Source: Anaerococcus vaginalis (GTDB lineage: Bacteria > Bacillota > Clostridia > Tissierellales > Peptoniphilaceae). From it: a stretch of DNA of 64,000 nucleotides. Every line of letters starts with the position of its first letter. Within the stretch, counting starts at the first letter, position 1. Positions 33,841 through 41,503 of the stretch are shown here, one piece after another. The notes under the pieces are model-generated. The model did no database searches, was not told the origin of the DNA, and saw only the letters and a program-made list of their open reading frames with translations. The stretch is from the NCBI GenBank assembly GCA_018363915.1, contig JAGZMY010000001.1:1-64000 (forward strand), in the 5' to 3' direction. A program made the position numbers and the translations under genes.

Positions 33841-34416
33841 ATGAGTATAGCTGATTATATTGAAAGTAAAGCACAAAGAAAACAAAGAGAAATTAAATAT
33901 GAAATTTGGAAAATGAAAAATCATGATAGCAGAATGAGAGCTCAAGGAGCTTTGGTTGGAGCTGTTGCAGGGGTTGCTGCTGGTTTATTACTTGCACCAA
34001 AATCTGGTAAAAATTTAAGAAAAGATATAGTTAATTCTGTCGATAACACAATTAATCAAGTTAAAGATACAACAAATGATTTTGTAGAAAGTGCTAAAGA
34101 ATCATACGTTGATTTTAAAGATAGAGCATATACAGAACTACAACCAATTGAAGAAGGCTTTGAAGAAGGAAAAAAAGTAGTTAAAGATACTTATGAAAAA
34201 ACAAAAGCAAATCTAAAAGATAATGCAAAAGATGTTAAAGAAGAAGCTGAAAAATTAAAAGAAGATGCTAAAGACGTTAAAGATGCTGCAAAAGAAGGCG
34301 CAAAAGAAGCGAAAAAAGACGTCAAAGAAGGCAAAGAAGAAGTTAAAGAAGTAGCTGAAGATACTAAAAAGAAAGCTGGAGAAGTAAGAAGAGCAGAAGA
34401 TAAAAAAAATAAGTAA
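33841..34416 (+). CDS. YtxH-domain protein with charged coiled tail
   Basis: 191 residues. A basic N-terminus is followed by a glycine/alanine-rich hydrophobic segment GALVGAVAGVAAGLLLAPKSGKNLRKDI (near residues 36-62), the YtxH signature. The C-terminal 110 residues are a Lys/Glu/Ala-rich helix with KEEAEKLKEDAKDVKDA-type repeats, resembling LEA-like proteins. Family members are general-stress envelope proteins in Bacillus. The next gene begins 10 bases on. Confidence 0.8.
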   Translation: MSIADYIESKAQRKQREIKYEIWKMKNHDSRMRAQGALVGAVAGVAAGLLLAPKSGKNLRKDIVNSVDNTINQVKDTTNDFVESAKESYVDFKDRAYTELQPIEEGFEEGKKVVKDTYEKTKANLKDNAKDVKEEAEKLKEDAKDVKDAAKEGAKEAKKDVKEGKEEVKEVAEDTKKKAGEVRRAEDKKNK

Positions 34417-34426
34417 GGGGTAGATA

Positions 34427-34870
34427 ATGGTTACCATAAATTTAAGATTAATAGGAGATATTATCTTAGTATTAGTAGGCATAATCGCTATTGTATTTCT
34501 TGCTATGTTTTTAAAAAAAGCATCAGGTTTGGTTCAATCCATTCAAAAAATTGTTGACAAAAATGAAGATAATTTAGATAATGTAATAAATAAACTACCA
34601 AACTTGGTTGATCAAGCAAATATTTTAGTAGAAAATGTAAATGGATTAGTTTCTGATCCTAACCTAAAAATGGCTATATCCAATGCAAATCTAGCTATTT
34701 CTAATGTAAGTGATATAACTGTAGATATAAAAGATACAGTGAACTATTTTGGAGAAAGCGTAATAGATACAACTGATACATTTGGAGAAGGAATTGCTTC
34801 AATAAATGATTATGCGTCATTAATTATGGATGTGTTTGATATAGTTAGAAGCGTAATATCAGGAAGATAG
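34427..34870 (+). CDS. Small membrane-anchored protein (DUF948-like)
   Basis: 147 residues. One N-terminal membrane helix (IILVLVGIIAIVFLAMFL, near residues 10-28) is followed by a long amphipathic helical part with many Asn/Asp-Val repeats, such as NVNGLVSDPNLKMAISNANL. This looks like DUF948/YtxG, which in Bacillus is encoded with YtxH, as here. The function is unknown; stress or envelope role is inferred from the partner. Recognition is moderate. Confidence 0.7.
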   Translation: MVTINLRLIGDIILVLVGIIAIVFLAMFLKKASGLVQSIQKIVDKNEDNLDNVINKLPNLVDQANILVENVNGLVSDPNLKMAISNANLAISNVSDITVDIKDTVNYFGESVIDTTDTFGEGIASINDYASLIMDVFDIVRSVISGR

Positions 34871-34893
34871 GCCATCATTTGATGGCCTTTATT
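34868..34893 (+). terminator. Terminator after the YtxH unit
   Basis: GGCCATCA/TGATGGCC stem with a short loop and a TTTATTATT tail. Confidence 0.8.
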
Positions 34894-34919
34894 ATTGTTT
34901 AATAATGAAAGGAGCATAT

Positions 34920-35927
34920 ATGGCACAACCTACAATTAAAGATGTAGCAAAACTTGCAGGTGTATCAATTTCTACTGTATCAAGAGTAATGAATGATTCA
35001 AAACCTGTTAGTCCTGAAGCAAGAAAAAAAGTACTAGATGCAATTAACAAATTGGATTTTAAACCTAACGAATTAGCAAGAAGTTTGGTTATGAAAAAAT
35101 CTAATCTAATTGGTGTAATAGTTGAAGATATTGGAATTGAATATATGGCTCAACTAATTAGAGGCGTTGAAGAAATTGGTCACTTGTATAAATACGATAT
35201 AATTCTTTCAAGTACTTATGGAGATGATAATTCTCTAGAAAATGCGATAGACTTTTTGTCAACAAAACAAGTTGAAGGAATTGTAGTAATAAGTGAAGAT
35301 ATTTCTGCAGAAATTCTAGTTAAATTGAGAGATAATAAAATACCATTTTTATTATTAGATAAATTCCACGATTTCAAAAAAATAAATACTGTAAAAATAG
35401 ATTATGAAAAAGAAGAATATGAATTAACAAAATACTTATATGAGCAAGGGCATGAAAATATTGCTTACGTTACTTTAAAAGAACATAATTATTTAACAGA
35501 TATAAAAATCAAAGGATATGAAAAATTTGTTAATGAAAATAATTTAAAATCTATTATTATAGAAGCTGATGGAAAAAATAGTGATGATGGGTATAATATT
35601 GGGGAAGAAGTTATATCTCAAGCTAAAAGTGAAAATGTAAGTGCTATAAGCTTTTATAACGATCAAACTGCGGTTGGATTTATTTCATATTGCTATGATA
35701 ACAATATAAAAATTCCAGAAGATTATTCAGTAGCAGGATTTGGAAATTTTGAAATTTCTAGAGTATATAGACCAAAATTAACTACTGTTTCTATACCAAA
35801 TTATGATATAGGAGCAATAGGAATAAGGGCTTTGATTAAAAGAATAAGAGGCGAAGAAGATATACTAGAAAATGATTGGGTTTTGGATGCTCAATTAATA
35901 GAAAGAGATAGTACAAAAAAGCATTAG
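34920..35927 (+). CDS. LacI-family transcription regulator, CcpA-like
   Basis: 335 residues. The helix-turn-helix MAQPTIKDVAKLAGVSISTV lies at the very N-terminus, followed by the hinge DFKPNELARSLVMKKSN. The rest is a periplasmic-binding-like effector domain (IGVIVEDIGIEYMAQLIRGVEEIGHLYKYDIILS). Length and the RGVEEIG segment resemble CcpA. The next gene encodes HPr with Ser46, the partner of CcpA, which supports but does not prove this. GAAAGGAG before the ATG at 34920 decides the start; the frame is open from 34905. Confidence 0.82.
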   Translation: MAQPTIKDVAKLAGVSISTVSRVMNDSKPVSPEARKKVLDAINKLDFKPNELARSLVMKKSNLIGVIVEDIGIEYMAQLIRGVEEIGHLYKYDIILSSTYGDDNSLENAIDFLSTKQVEGIVVISEDISAEILVKLRDNKIPFLLLDKFHDFKKINTVKIDYEKEEYELTKYLYEQGHENIAYVTLKEHNYLTDIKIKGYEKFVNENNLKSIIIEADGKNSDDGYNIGEEVISQAKSENVSAISFYNDQTAVGFISYCYDNNIKIPEDYSVAGFGNFEISRVYRPKLTTVSIPNYDIGAIGIRALIKRIRGEEDILENDWVLDAQLIERDSTKKH

Positions 35928-35956
35928 TTGAATGTAACTTATTTAAATGTTAAAAT
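35928..35956 (+). promoter_or_regulatory. Promoter of ptsH
   Basis: TTGAAT (35928-35933), a 17-base spacer and TAAAAT (35951-35956). The -35 box touches the stop of the regulator gene. Confidence 0.65.
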
Positions 35957-35983
35957 AATAATATAATAATTTAGGAGGCAATT

Positions 35984-36244
35984 ATGGCAGAAAGAAAAAT
36001 TGTTGTAACTAACGAAACAGGTCTTCACGCAAGACCAGCAGCATCTTTGGTTCAATTTGTAAAAAATTACCCAGGTGATGTAAAATTAGTTAAAGATGGA
36101 AAAGAAGCTAACGCAAAAAGCATTTTCAATGTTATGAGTCTTGGAATTTCAAAAGGTACAGAAATTGGTATCATAGTTGAAGGCGAAGACGAAGAAGCAT
36201 TTGCAGATAAATTAACTGATTTTATAGATAACTTATCAGAATAA
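35984..36244 (+). CDS. ptsH: Phosphocarrier protein HPr
   Basis: 86 residues. His15 in TGLHARPAA is phosphorylated by EI. Ser46 in KSIFNVMSLGIS is the HPr kinase site used in Gram-positive catabolite control. HPr passes phosphate to sugar transporters and here also to DhaM (3431). AGGAGG precedes the ATG. A hairpin between ptsH and ptsI may let more HPr than EI be made. Confidence 0.97.
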   Translation: MAERKIVVTNETGLHARPAASLVQFVKNYPGDVKLVKDGKEANAKSIFNVMSLGISKGTEIGIIVEGEDEEAFADKLTDFIDNLSE

Positions 36245-36251
36245 TTAATTA

Positions 36252-36280
36252 AGGGGTACATCAAGTACCCCTATATTTTT
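36252..36280 (+). terminator. Hairpin between ptsH and ptsI
   Basis: AGGGGTAC/GTACCCCT stem with a 5-base loop. The T tract starts four bases later, so it is probably a partial terminator that tunes the HPr to EI ratio. Confidence 0.65.
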
Positions 36281-36303
36281 ATAATAGAAAGGAAATTTAA
36301 GAT

Positions 36304-38013
36304 ATGTCTAATAAACTAAAAGGTATTATAGCTTCAAATGGAGTTGCTATTGCAAAGCTTTTTCTATTTAATAAAGAAGAATTAGTTATTGATAAGTCAA
36401 ATATTAGTGATCAAGATAAAGATTTACACGTTAAAAAAGTAGAAGATGCTATCAGTTCCTATTTCAATAACTTAGATTACAAAGAAAAAAATGAACAAAA
36501 TGAAGAAGTTTTAAATATTGTTAGAGCACATAAGGAATTATTACAAGATCCTTATTTTGTAGATACAATCAAAGAAAAAATTCAAAATGAAAATAAAAAT
36601 GCTGAGCTTGCTACAAATGAAACAGTTGAGCAAATGGTAATGGTTATGTCAGCTCTAGAAGATGAATATTTAAAAGAAAGAGCTGATGACTACAAAGATA
36701 TTGGATTTCAAGTTCTTTGCAAAATTAAAAATGTTGTACCTAAAGATTTGTCAAAATTAGATGAAGAATGCATTATTATTTCTAAAGAACTTACACCTTC
36801 CGATACATCAAATATGGATAAGGAAAAAGTTTTAGGATTTGCAACAGACCTTGGAGGAAAAACTTCTCACGTTTCAATAATTGCACAAAATTTAGATATT
36901 CCAGCACTTGTAGGTATGCAAGATGTTTCAAGTAATATTAAGGGCGAAGAGCTAGCAATAATTGATGGAAATCAAGGAATTTTAATTGTAGATCCTAGCG
37001 AAAAAGAAATAGAAGATTATAAAAATTTAATTGAAAAAGAAAAAGAAGAAAAACAAAGACTTGAAAAGGTTAAAAATTTAGAAGCTAAAACTTTGGATGG
37101 TAAAGTTTGTGAAGTTTCTGCAAATATTGGAAATATTGAAGATTTAAAAGTAGCAATAGAACATGGTTGCGATGGGGTTGGTTTATTTAGAACAGAATTT
37201 TTATATATGGAAAATGATCATTTCCCAACAGAAGAAGAACAATATGAAGTTTACAAAGAAGCTACACAAATGCTTGGAGAAAAACCTTTGGTTGTAAGAA
37301 CCTTAGATATAGGTGGAGATAAGGGACTTGATTATTATGATTTCCCAAAAGAAGAAAATCCATTCTTAGGTTACAGAGCAATTAGATTTTGCTTAGACCA
37401 CCAAGATATTTTTAAAGACCAATTAAGAGCTTTACTAAGAGCATCAGCTTATGGAAATTTAAAAATAATGCTTCCTTTTGTAATTTCAACTGATGAAATA
37501 AAACAAACTAGACTAATACTTGAAGAATTGAAAAAAGACCTTGATAAAGAGGGAATTGCTTATAATAAAGACATAGATCTTGGAATTATGGTTGAAACAT
37601 CAGCTTCAATTATTATGGCAGATAAATTAATAAAATATTCTGATTTCTTTTCAATAGGAACAAATGACCTCACTCAATATACACTAGCTTGTGACAGAGG
37701 AAATGAAAATATTTCAGATATTTATAACAATTTCAATCCAGCAGTAATTAGATCTATTAAATATGTTATTGATGAAAGTCACAAAGCTGGAAAATGGACT
37801 GGAATGTGTGGACAATTTGCCTCAGATACAAAGGCAACAAAACTATTGTTAGGACTTGGATTAGACGAATTTTCAGGCTCAGCTTCAAAACTTCCAAAAG
37901 TTAAAGATATTATTTTAAATTCTAATTTTAAAGAAGAAGAAAAATTTGCCTTAACTATTTTAGATTTAGAAGATGTTAAAGATGTTGAGGAGTCAATAGA
38001 AAAACATAATTAA
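36304..38013 (+). CDS. ptsI: PTS enzyme I
   Basis: 569 residues, normal length. The phosphohistidine lies in LGGKTSHVSIIAQ (near residue 190). The PEP-binding C-terminal barrel has GLFRTEFLYM, RTLDIGGDKGLDYY, FFSIGTNDLTQYTLACDRG and the catalytic cysteine in GMCGQFASD. EI takes phosphate from PEP and gives it to HPr. The next start codon overlaps its stop (TAATG). Confidence 0.97.
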   Translation: MSNKLKGIIASNGVAIAKLFLFNKEELVIDKSNISDQDKDLHVKKVEDAISSYFNNLDYKEKNEQNEEVLNIVRAHKELLQDPYFVDTIKEKIQNENKNAELATNETVEQMVMVMSALEDEYLKERADDYKDIGFQVLCKIKNVVPKDLSKLDEECIIISKELTPSDTSNMDKEKVLGFATDLGGKTSHVSIIAQNLDIPALVGMQDVSSNIKGEELAIIDGNQGILIVDPSEKEIEDYKNLIEKEKEEKQRLEKVKNLEAKTLDGKVCEVSANIGNIEDLKVAIEHGCDGVGLFRTEFLYMENDHFPTEEEQYEVYKEATQMLGEKPLVVRTLDIGGDKGLDYYDFPKEENPFLGYRAIRFCLDHQDIFKDQLRALLRASAYGNLKIMLPFVISTDEIKQTRLILEELKKDLDKEGIAYNKDIDLGIMVETSASIIMADKLIKYSDFFSIGTNDLTQYTLACDRGNENISDIYNNFNPAVIRSIKYVIDESHKAGKWTGMCGQFASDTKATKLLLGLGLDEFSGSASKLPKVKDIILNSNFKEEEKFALTILDLEDVKDVEESIEKHN

Positions 38014-38933
38014 TGGATAAAAAAATGAATGATAAATCTCTAGATATTATTAAAAGAACCAAATTTTTTACAGATAAAATTAAAAATATATCTTCAATCG
38101 AGGATATTTCATCTAATAAAATTAGAGTGATTTCAAATGAAAAATCTTATGTTTTGGGTTTGTATTCAATGGATGATTTTGATAAATTAAAAAAAGAAGA
38201 AATTATTAATAATTATCTAAAAAGTATAGATTTATTAGATACTTTGGATTTATTTGAAATAGGAATAATGCCAGATATTAACAAATCTTACAAAATATTT
38301 GAGTACAGGGATGAAATTTCCTTGGGAGATTATTTAGATAAGCTTAAAAAAGATGAAATATATAATATTGGTATAAAATTTGGTAAAATTCTAAAAAATA
38401 TTCATATCAAAAAAATTGATGAGTATGATGGATTTGATTGGTATAAAAATGTAGATACAAAAGTCAATTTCTTACTTTATAGGCATGGGTTAAATAAGAT
38501 TAATGATAATAACGATTATATTTTGATTGATTATTTGACCTCAAATAAATATATATGCAAAAATACTGCATTTAATTCTTTGTATCAAAATATTAGTGAA
38601 AAAAATATTAGGATATTTGATGATGGGGAAATTGATATTAGAGGCTTAAAAGAAATTAAAATTGGAGATGGAGTTAGTGATTTTGTAAATATAAATAAAA
38701 TTGCTATAAAATATCCTGAATTTGCCAAAGGAGTTCTTGATTCTTATCATAACGATGAAGTGATTTCAAGAAAATTTTATAGGCTATTAAGTTTCTACCA
38801 AGTTTATTATATTCTAGAATCTTTGGTTGATATTAGAGATAAAAAAGAACCATATTTAAATGAGCAAGAAATTGAAGCGATTTTAAATATGTATGATAAT
38901 TTTTCAGAAATCATTCCTACATGGGCAAGATAA
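38013..38933 (+). CDS. Aminoglycoside-phosphotransferase-fold protein without catalytic motifs
   Basis: 306 residues. The overall pattern resembles the APH/choline-kinase fold: a nucleotide-lobe-like N-terminus (KIRVISNEKSYVLGLYSMDD), a KIFEYRDEISLGDYLDKLK hinge and the late SDFVNINKIAIKYPEFAKG segment. The usual catalytic HGDxxxxN is not found (ICKNTAFNSLYQNI stands there), and the DFG-like metal site reads DIRGLKEIKIGDG. It is thus a probable pseudokinase or a very divergent family. It is coupled to ptsI by a one-base overlap. Function unknown. Confidence 0.6.
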   Translation: MDKKMNDKSLDIIKRTKFFTDKIKNISSIEDISSNKIRVISNEKSYVLGLYSMDDFDKLKKEEIINNYLKSIDLLDTLDLFEIGIMPDINKSYKIFEYRDEISLGDYLDKLKKDEIYNIGIKFGKILKNIHIKKIDEYDGFDWYKNVDTKVNFLLYRHGLNKINDNNDYILIDYLTSNKYICKNTAFNSLYQNISEKNIRIFDDGEIDIRGLKEIKIGDGVSDFVNINKIAIKYPEFAKGVLDSYHNDEVISRKFYRLLSFYQVYYILESLVDIRDKKEPYLNEQEIEAILNMYDNFSEIIPTWAR

Positions 38934-38942
38934 ATTTTATAA

Positions 38943-38982
38943 AGAGGCTAAGAAAGTAAATTTTTTAGCCTTTTATTTTTTT
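38943..38982 (+). terminator. Terminator after the ptsI unit
   Basis: AGGCTAA (38945-38951) pairs with TTAGCCT (38965-38971) and a T-rich tail follows. Confidence 0.82.
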
Positions 38983-39008
38983 GTAAATTAAAATCAAATT
39001 TTGATTTA

Positions 39009-39037
39009 TTGTAGAAAATTAAAAAATATGATAAAAT
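39009..39037 (+). promoter_or_regulatory. Promoter of the YitT gene
   Basis: TTGTAG (39009-39014), a 17-base spacer and TAAAAT (39032-39037). Confidence 0.5.
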
Positions 39038-39069
39038 TTATATAAATATTTACAAAAGGGAAAGATAGT

Positions 39070-39921
39070 ATGGTAAAAAATTTTAAAAAAGTTTTTAATA
39101 TTGGATTTAATTCAATATTATTAGCATTCGGCTTATATTTTTTTTTAGTTCAACATAATATTGCGCCAGGTGGTGTTACTGGAATTTCTTTAATTATGGC
39201 AAAACTTTTTAATTTTTTCACGGTTGGACAATGGTATTTAATTTTAAATATAATTTTATTTATTATGGCTTTTTTACTTATGGGAAAAGATTTTGGGAAA
39301 AAGACAGTCTTGTCTGCATCAATTATTTCCTTGGCTATAATGTTTTTTGAAAGATATTTTCCACAAACAATTTTAACTGATGATTTGATAATAAACGTAT
39401 TCTTTGGTGCAGGTATTGTATCTTATTCTTTAAGTTGTATTTTTTTTAATGATGCATCTTCTGGAGGAACTGATATAATTGCTGCAATCATAAATAAATA
39501 TTTTAATATGACAGTAGCAAAATCTTTATTTATGATCGACTCTCTTGTAGTTTTGATGGCAGTCAAAGAATTTGGAGTGGAAACTGCTTTGTATGCGGTT
39601 TTATCTGTTATTATTCAATCATTTGGTTTTAATTATTTCATACAAGGATTAGGAAGAAAAATTGCCATTACTGTTATTAGTGATTATAGTGATGAAATTA
39701 ATAAAATGATTTTGGGTAAATATAAAAGAGGAGTAAGCCTTTACAAAGCAGAGGGAGGTTTCTCTCATAAAGAAAGAAATATAATATTAACTGTAGTTCC
39801 TTTTAGAAAATACATACCTATTAGAGATGATATATTAAAAATTGATAAAAACGCATTTGTTTTTACTCATGCTATATCAGAAGTGCTAGGAGAAGGATTT
39901 ACATATCAAGTTTTTGAATAA
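39070..39921 (+). CDS. YitT-family membrane protein
   Basis: 283 residues. Five to six membrane helices in the first 190 residues contain the family motif NIAPGGVTGISLIMAKLF (near residues 30-47) and NDASSGGTDIIAAIINKYF. A soluble C-terminal DUF2179 domain (GVSLYKAEGGFSHKERNIILTVV) follows. The function of the family is unknown. It is followed after 15 bases by the cvfB reading frame. Confidence 0.9.
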   Translation: MVKNFKKVFNIGFNSILLAFGLYFFLVQHNIAPGGVTGISLIMAKLFNFFTVGQWYLILNIILFIMAFLLMGKDFGKKTVLSASIISLAIMFFERYFPQTILTDDLIINVFFGAGIVSYSLSCIFFNDASSGGTDIIAAIINKYFNMTVAKSLFMIDSLVVLMAVKEFGVETALYAVLSVIIQSFGFNYFIQGLGRKIAITVISDYSDEINKMILGKYKRGVSLYKAEGGFSHKERNIILTVVPFRKYIPIRDDILKIDKNAFVFTHAISEVLGEGFTYQVFE

Positions 39922-39936
39922 TTGGGAGTGATTTAA

Positions 39937-40743
39937 ATTAAAAATTTAAAAATAAAAAGATTTAATAAAAATAAGGCATACATACAAACAAAATATGGCG
40001 ATGCTGTAATTGACAAAAATGAAGTAAAAGAATACAAACAAGGCGATGAAATAAAGACATATATTTATTTTGACAAGAATAATACTTTAAGAGCAAGCAT
40101 AAATCTTGATATTGAAAGTGGAAAAATATATAGTTTAAAGTGTATAGATGTCAAAAAAAATGGAGCATATTTTTTATACCAAGATAAAATAAAATTATTA
40201 ATGCCTGCTAGTGAGAAAACTTATAAGGTTATTAAAGATATGACTTATCCAGTTGGACTTATAATAGATGATCAAAATATGCCTATTCTTACAAGCAAAA
40301 TTAGGGATATGTTATCGTTTGACCATAATTTTAAAGAAAATGATATTGTTGAAGGAAGAATTTATTCTATAAATAAACATATAGGAGCTTTCATTGCGAT
40401 TAATAATCAATTTGACTCGTTAATAAGAATTAAAGAATTAAATGGAGTTCATATTGAGGGAGAACTTTTAAAATTAAGAGTCAAAGAAGTAAGAGAAGAT
40501 GGAAAAATTGAATTATCTAATAGAAAAAGATCTTATCTTGAAATAGATGATGATTGTCAAAGAATATTAGATTATTTGGAAGAAAATAATGGTTTCTTAA
40601 ATTTGGGAGATAAGTCATCTCCTGATAAGATTTATAAAATATTTGGATTTTCAAAATCTGCCTATAAAAGAGCTATAGGTAGACTTTATAAAGATAAATA
40701 TATTAAGATTTATCCAAAAAAAATACAATTATTGGAGAGGTAA
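39937..40743 (+). CDS. cvfB: CvfB-like S1 RNA-binding protein with probable AUU start
   Basis: 268 residues if started at the ATT at 39937. The frame has no ATG, GTG or TTG before an ATG at 40201, yet the 88 codons upstream encode a typical CvfB N-terminus: KNLKIKRFNKNKAYIQTKYG, then KTYIYFDKNNTLRASINLD and an S1 segment. GGGAG at 39924-39928 lies 8 bases before the ATT, and a stop codon sits one codon before it. The C-terminal half has a second S1 domain (VEGRIYSINKHIGAFIAIN) and a winged helix (KIFGFSKSAYKRAIGRLYKD). Family members affect virulence-factor expression; the exact role is unknown. Confidence 0.8.
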   Translation: MKNLKIKRFNKNKAYIQTKYGDAVIDKNEVKEYKQGDEIKTYIYFDKNNTLRASINLDIESGKIYSLKCIDVKKNGAYFLYQDKIKLLMPASEKTYKVIKDMTYPVGLIIDDQNMPILTSKIRDMLSFDHNFKENDIVEGRIYSINKHIGAFIAINNQFDSLIRIKELNGVHIEGELLKLRVKEVREDGKIELSNRKRSYLEIDDDCQRILDYLEENNGFLNLGDKSSPDKIYKIFGFSKSAYKRAIGRLYKDKYIKIYPKKIQLLER

Positions 40744-40744
40744 A

Positions 40745-41491
40745 ATGACAGAAAAAAATAAGGATATATTAGCAGAAGTAAATGGAAAAAAAATTAGTCA
40801 AAAAGAAGTTGTAAGCTTTATTACACAAATGCAAGGCGGACAACAATTTTTAAATCCACAAGGAATTCATCAAATTACAGACGAATTAGTTAATCAAGAA
40901 TTGATGTATATAGATGCATTAGAAAATAAACTAGACGAAGATGAAGAATTTAATAAAGAGTTAGAAATAACAAAGGAAAATATGCTCAAAAATTATGCAA
41001 TGCACAAATTATTTGAAAGCATAGAAGTAAGCGACGAAGAAATTAAAAATTATTATGATAACAATAAAGAAGTGGTAAAAAAACCAAAATCTTACAGAGC
41101 AAGTCATATTTTAGTAGACGATGAAGAAAGTGCCAAAAATATTTTAAATGAAATAAATGATGGTTTAAGTTTTGAAGATGCTGCTAATAAATATTCAAAA
41201 GATAATGGCTCAAAAAATGGAGATTTGGGAGAATTTCCAAAAGGAACTATGGTTAAAGAATTTGAAGAAGCCCTTGATAAACTAGGAGAGGGAGAAATTT
41301 CAAAACCAGTAAAGACACAATTTGGTTATCATATAATAAAATTAGACCATACACATGATGAGTATTTACCAGAATTTGATGAAATTAAAGATAGAATTCA
41401 CGATACACTTTTGATGATAAAAAGACAAGAAAAATATTTAGAAAAAACAAGAAAAATCAAAGAGAAGGTAGAAGTTAAAAAATATTACTAA
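40745..41491 (+). CDS. Parvulin-type peptidyl-prolyl isomerase, cytoplasmic
   Basis: 248 residues. An N-terminal SurA/trigger-factor-like helical part (EVNGKKISQKEVVSFI, near residues 11-26) precedes a rotamase domain (near 120-215): YRASHILVDDEESAKNIL, YSKDNGSKNGDLGEFPKGTM and KTQFGYHIIKLDH. There is no signal peptide or lipobox, unlike PrsA, so it probably acts inside the cell. It follows cvfB by 1 base and precedes the PepD-like gene. Confidence 0.9.
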   Translation: MTEKNKDILAEVNGKKISQKEVVSFITQMQGGQQFLNPQGIHQITDELVNQELMYIDALENKLDEDEEFNKELEITKENMLKNYAMHKLFESIEVSDEEIKNYYDNNKEVVKKPKSYRASHILVDDEESAKNILNEINDGLSFEDAANKYSKDNGSKNGDLGEFPKGTMVKEFEEALDKLGEGEISKPVKTQFGYHIIKLDHTHDEYLPEFDEIKDRIHDTLLMIKRQEKYLEKTRKIKEKVEVKKYY

Positions 41492-41503
41492 GAAGGAAAT
41501 TTT

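Noticed and set aside
40201..40743. Short CvfB beginning at ATG 40201
   Set aside because: No ribosome site precedes it, and the 88 codons upstream encode the conserved first part of the family.
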